A DNA stretch of 6,006 bases, from positions 1 through 6,006 of the forward strand of contig CANHLB010000122.1 in the NCBI GenBank assembly GCA_947461335.1, given 5' to 3'. The stretch comes from Burkholderiaceae bacterium (GTDB lineage: Bacteria > Pseudomonadota > Gammaproteobacteria > Burkholderiales > Burkholderiaceae). Numbering within the stretch: position 1 is the first letter of the stretch; each line of letters opens with the position of its first letter. A program made the position numbers and the translations under genes. The notes below the pieces were generated by a model. It was given only the letters and a program-made list of their open reading frames with translations. It was not told where the DNA came from and did no database searches. Shown here piece by piece: positions 5,342 to 6,006 of the stretch.

Positions 5342-6006
5342 TTGGAAATCACCCGTATTCGGATGTTGCGTGGCCCTAATTTATGGAGCCGTCACACTGC
5401 TTTAGAAGCGATTGTCTCTTGCGAAGAGTCAGAGCGCTCAATTGAGTCTATCCCCCAGTTTGAAACCAAGATTCGTGAACGCTTTCCGCAATTAGGCAGC
5501 ATGCGTCGTGGTGGTCAAAATGAAGCACTTTCTCTAGCACATGCCTTAGAACATGCTGCTTTAGGCCTGCAAGCGCAAGCTGGCTGCCCTGTCACTTTTA
5601 GTCGTACCGTTCAAACCATTGACGTTGGTGTCTACCAAGTTGTGGTGGAATACACCGAAGAAGTAGTTGGTCGCATGGCTTTTGACTTTGCTTTCGCTCT
5701 CATTCAAGCCACCTTAAACGATGCGCCTTTTGACCTTGCAGCCGCCCTCTCTGAATTAGAGGCCTTGTATGAGGATGTTCGTCTTGGTCCAAGTACTGGC
5801 TCAATTGTAGATGCTGCTGTCCAACGCAATATTCCGTACCGCCGCATGACCGAAGGCAGCATGGTTCAGTTTGGCTGGGGTAGCAAACAAAAACGTATAC
5901 AGGCAGCAGAAACTAGTGATACCAGCGCAATTGCTGAAGCGATTGCACAAGACAAAGAGCTCACCAAAAACTTGCTCGCCGCAGCGGGGGTTTCAGTTCC
6001 GATTGG
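5342..6006 (+). CDS. cphA: Cyanophycin synthetase CphA, N-terminal part (runs off window)
   Basis: This open frame has no stop through the right edge and gives 221 residues of a protein usually near 870 or more. CphA makes cyanophycin in the cytosol by ATP-dependent addition of Asp to the backbone and Arg to its side chains. What is present is the N-terminal domain and the entry to the ATP-grasp domain. Family marks are EITRIRMLRGPNLWSRHT at the start, HALEH (H67, E70, H71) in the domain where a metallopeptidase-like primer-making site has been described for CphA1, VRLGPSTGSIVDAA (146-159), FGWGSKQKRIQAAET (177-191) and TSAIAEAIAQDKELTK (194-209). The start is TTG directly after the cphA' TAA (TAATTG). 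It is preferred over the in-frame ATG at 5363 because homologues begin with EITRIR before LRGPN. It shares its domain layout with CphA', so the two are tandem paralogues in one operon. The catalytic ATP-grasp and Mur-ligase regions lie outside the window, so completeness cannot be assessed. Confidence 0.95.
   Translation, partial: MEITRIRMLRGPNLWSRHTALEAIVSCEESERSIESIPQFETKIRERFPQLGSMRRGGQNEALSLAHALEHAALGLQAQAGCPVTFSRTVQTIDVGVYQVVVEYTEEVVGRMAFDFAFALIQATLNDAPFDLAAALSELEALYEDVRLGPSTGSIVDAAVQRNIPYRRMTEGSMVQFGWGSKQKRIQAAETSDTSAIAEAIAQDKELTKNLLAAAGVSVPI

Noticed and set aside
5300..5345. CphA' as a frameshifted or prematurely stopped full-length synthetase
   Set aside because: The sequence after the stop encodes the N-terminus of the next CphA, not the missing C-terminal lobe, so the short form is a natural gene end and not a recent mutation.

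Overview
The window is most consistent with a chromosomal segment of a betaproteobacterium of the family Burkholderiaceae. Its moderate, roughly mid-40s GC content and the protein sequences suggest a Polynucleobacter-like lineage. This placement rests on recognising the gene set and protein style, not on a database search. The region is a cyanophycin (multi-L-arginyl-poly-L-aspartate, a nitrogen and carbon reserve polymer) locus.

Layout. Positions 1-31 hold a hairpin that probably ends transcription of the tRNA-Thr(CGT) gene on the minus strand (32-107). Fifteen bases upstream of the tRNA, on the same strand, is the end of a DUF1854 gene (123-590). It overlaps by 4 bases (ATGA) the end of a large ABC exporter gene (587-2944). 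The exporter is a half-transporter with one membrane domain and one ATPase domain, preceded by an unusual soluble N-terminal domain with a four-cysteine zinc ribbon. A divergent AT-rich intergenic region (about 2945-3148) separates this operon from two plus-strand genes. The first is a short cyanophycin synthetase paralogue (CphA', 3149-5341). Its stop codon directly abuts the TTG start of a canonical cyanophycin synthetase (CphA, 5342 to beyond the right edge).

How the genes work together. CphA builds cyanophycin by alternating addition of Asp (ATP-grasp domain) and Arg (Mur-ligase-like domain). CphA' keeps the N-terminal domain and most of the ATP-grasp domain. Its Mur-ligase-like domain has lost most signature motifs and the whole C-terminal lobe, so it cannot be a conventional bifunctional synthetase. 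The ABC transporter and DUF1854 protein belong to families that recur beside cyanophycin synthetases in Betaproteobacteria and are named for that association, but their substrate and role are unknown. The best candidates for under-described biology here are the ABC/DUF1854 pair and the degenerate CphA' coupled to CphA.
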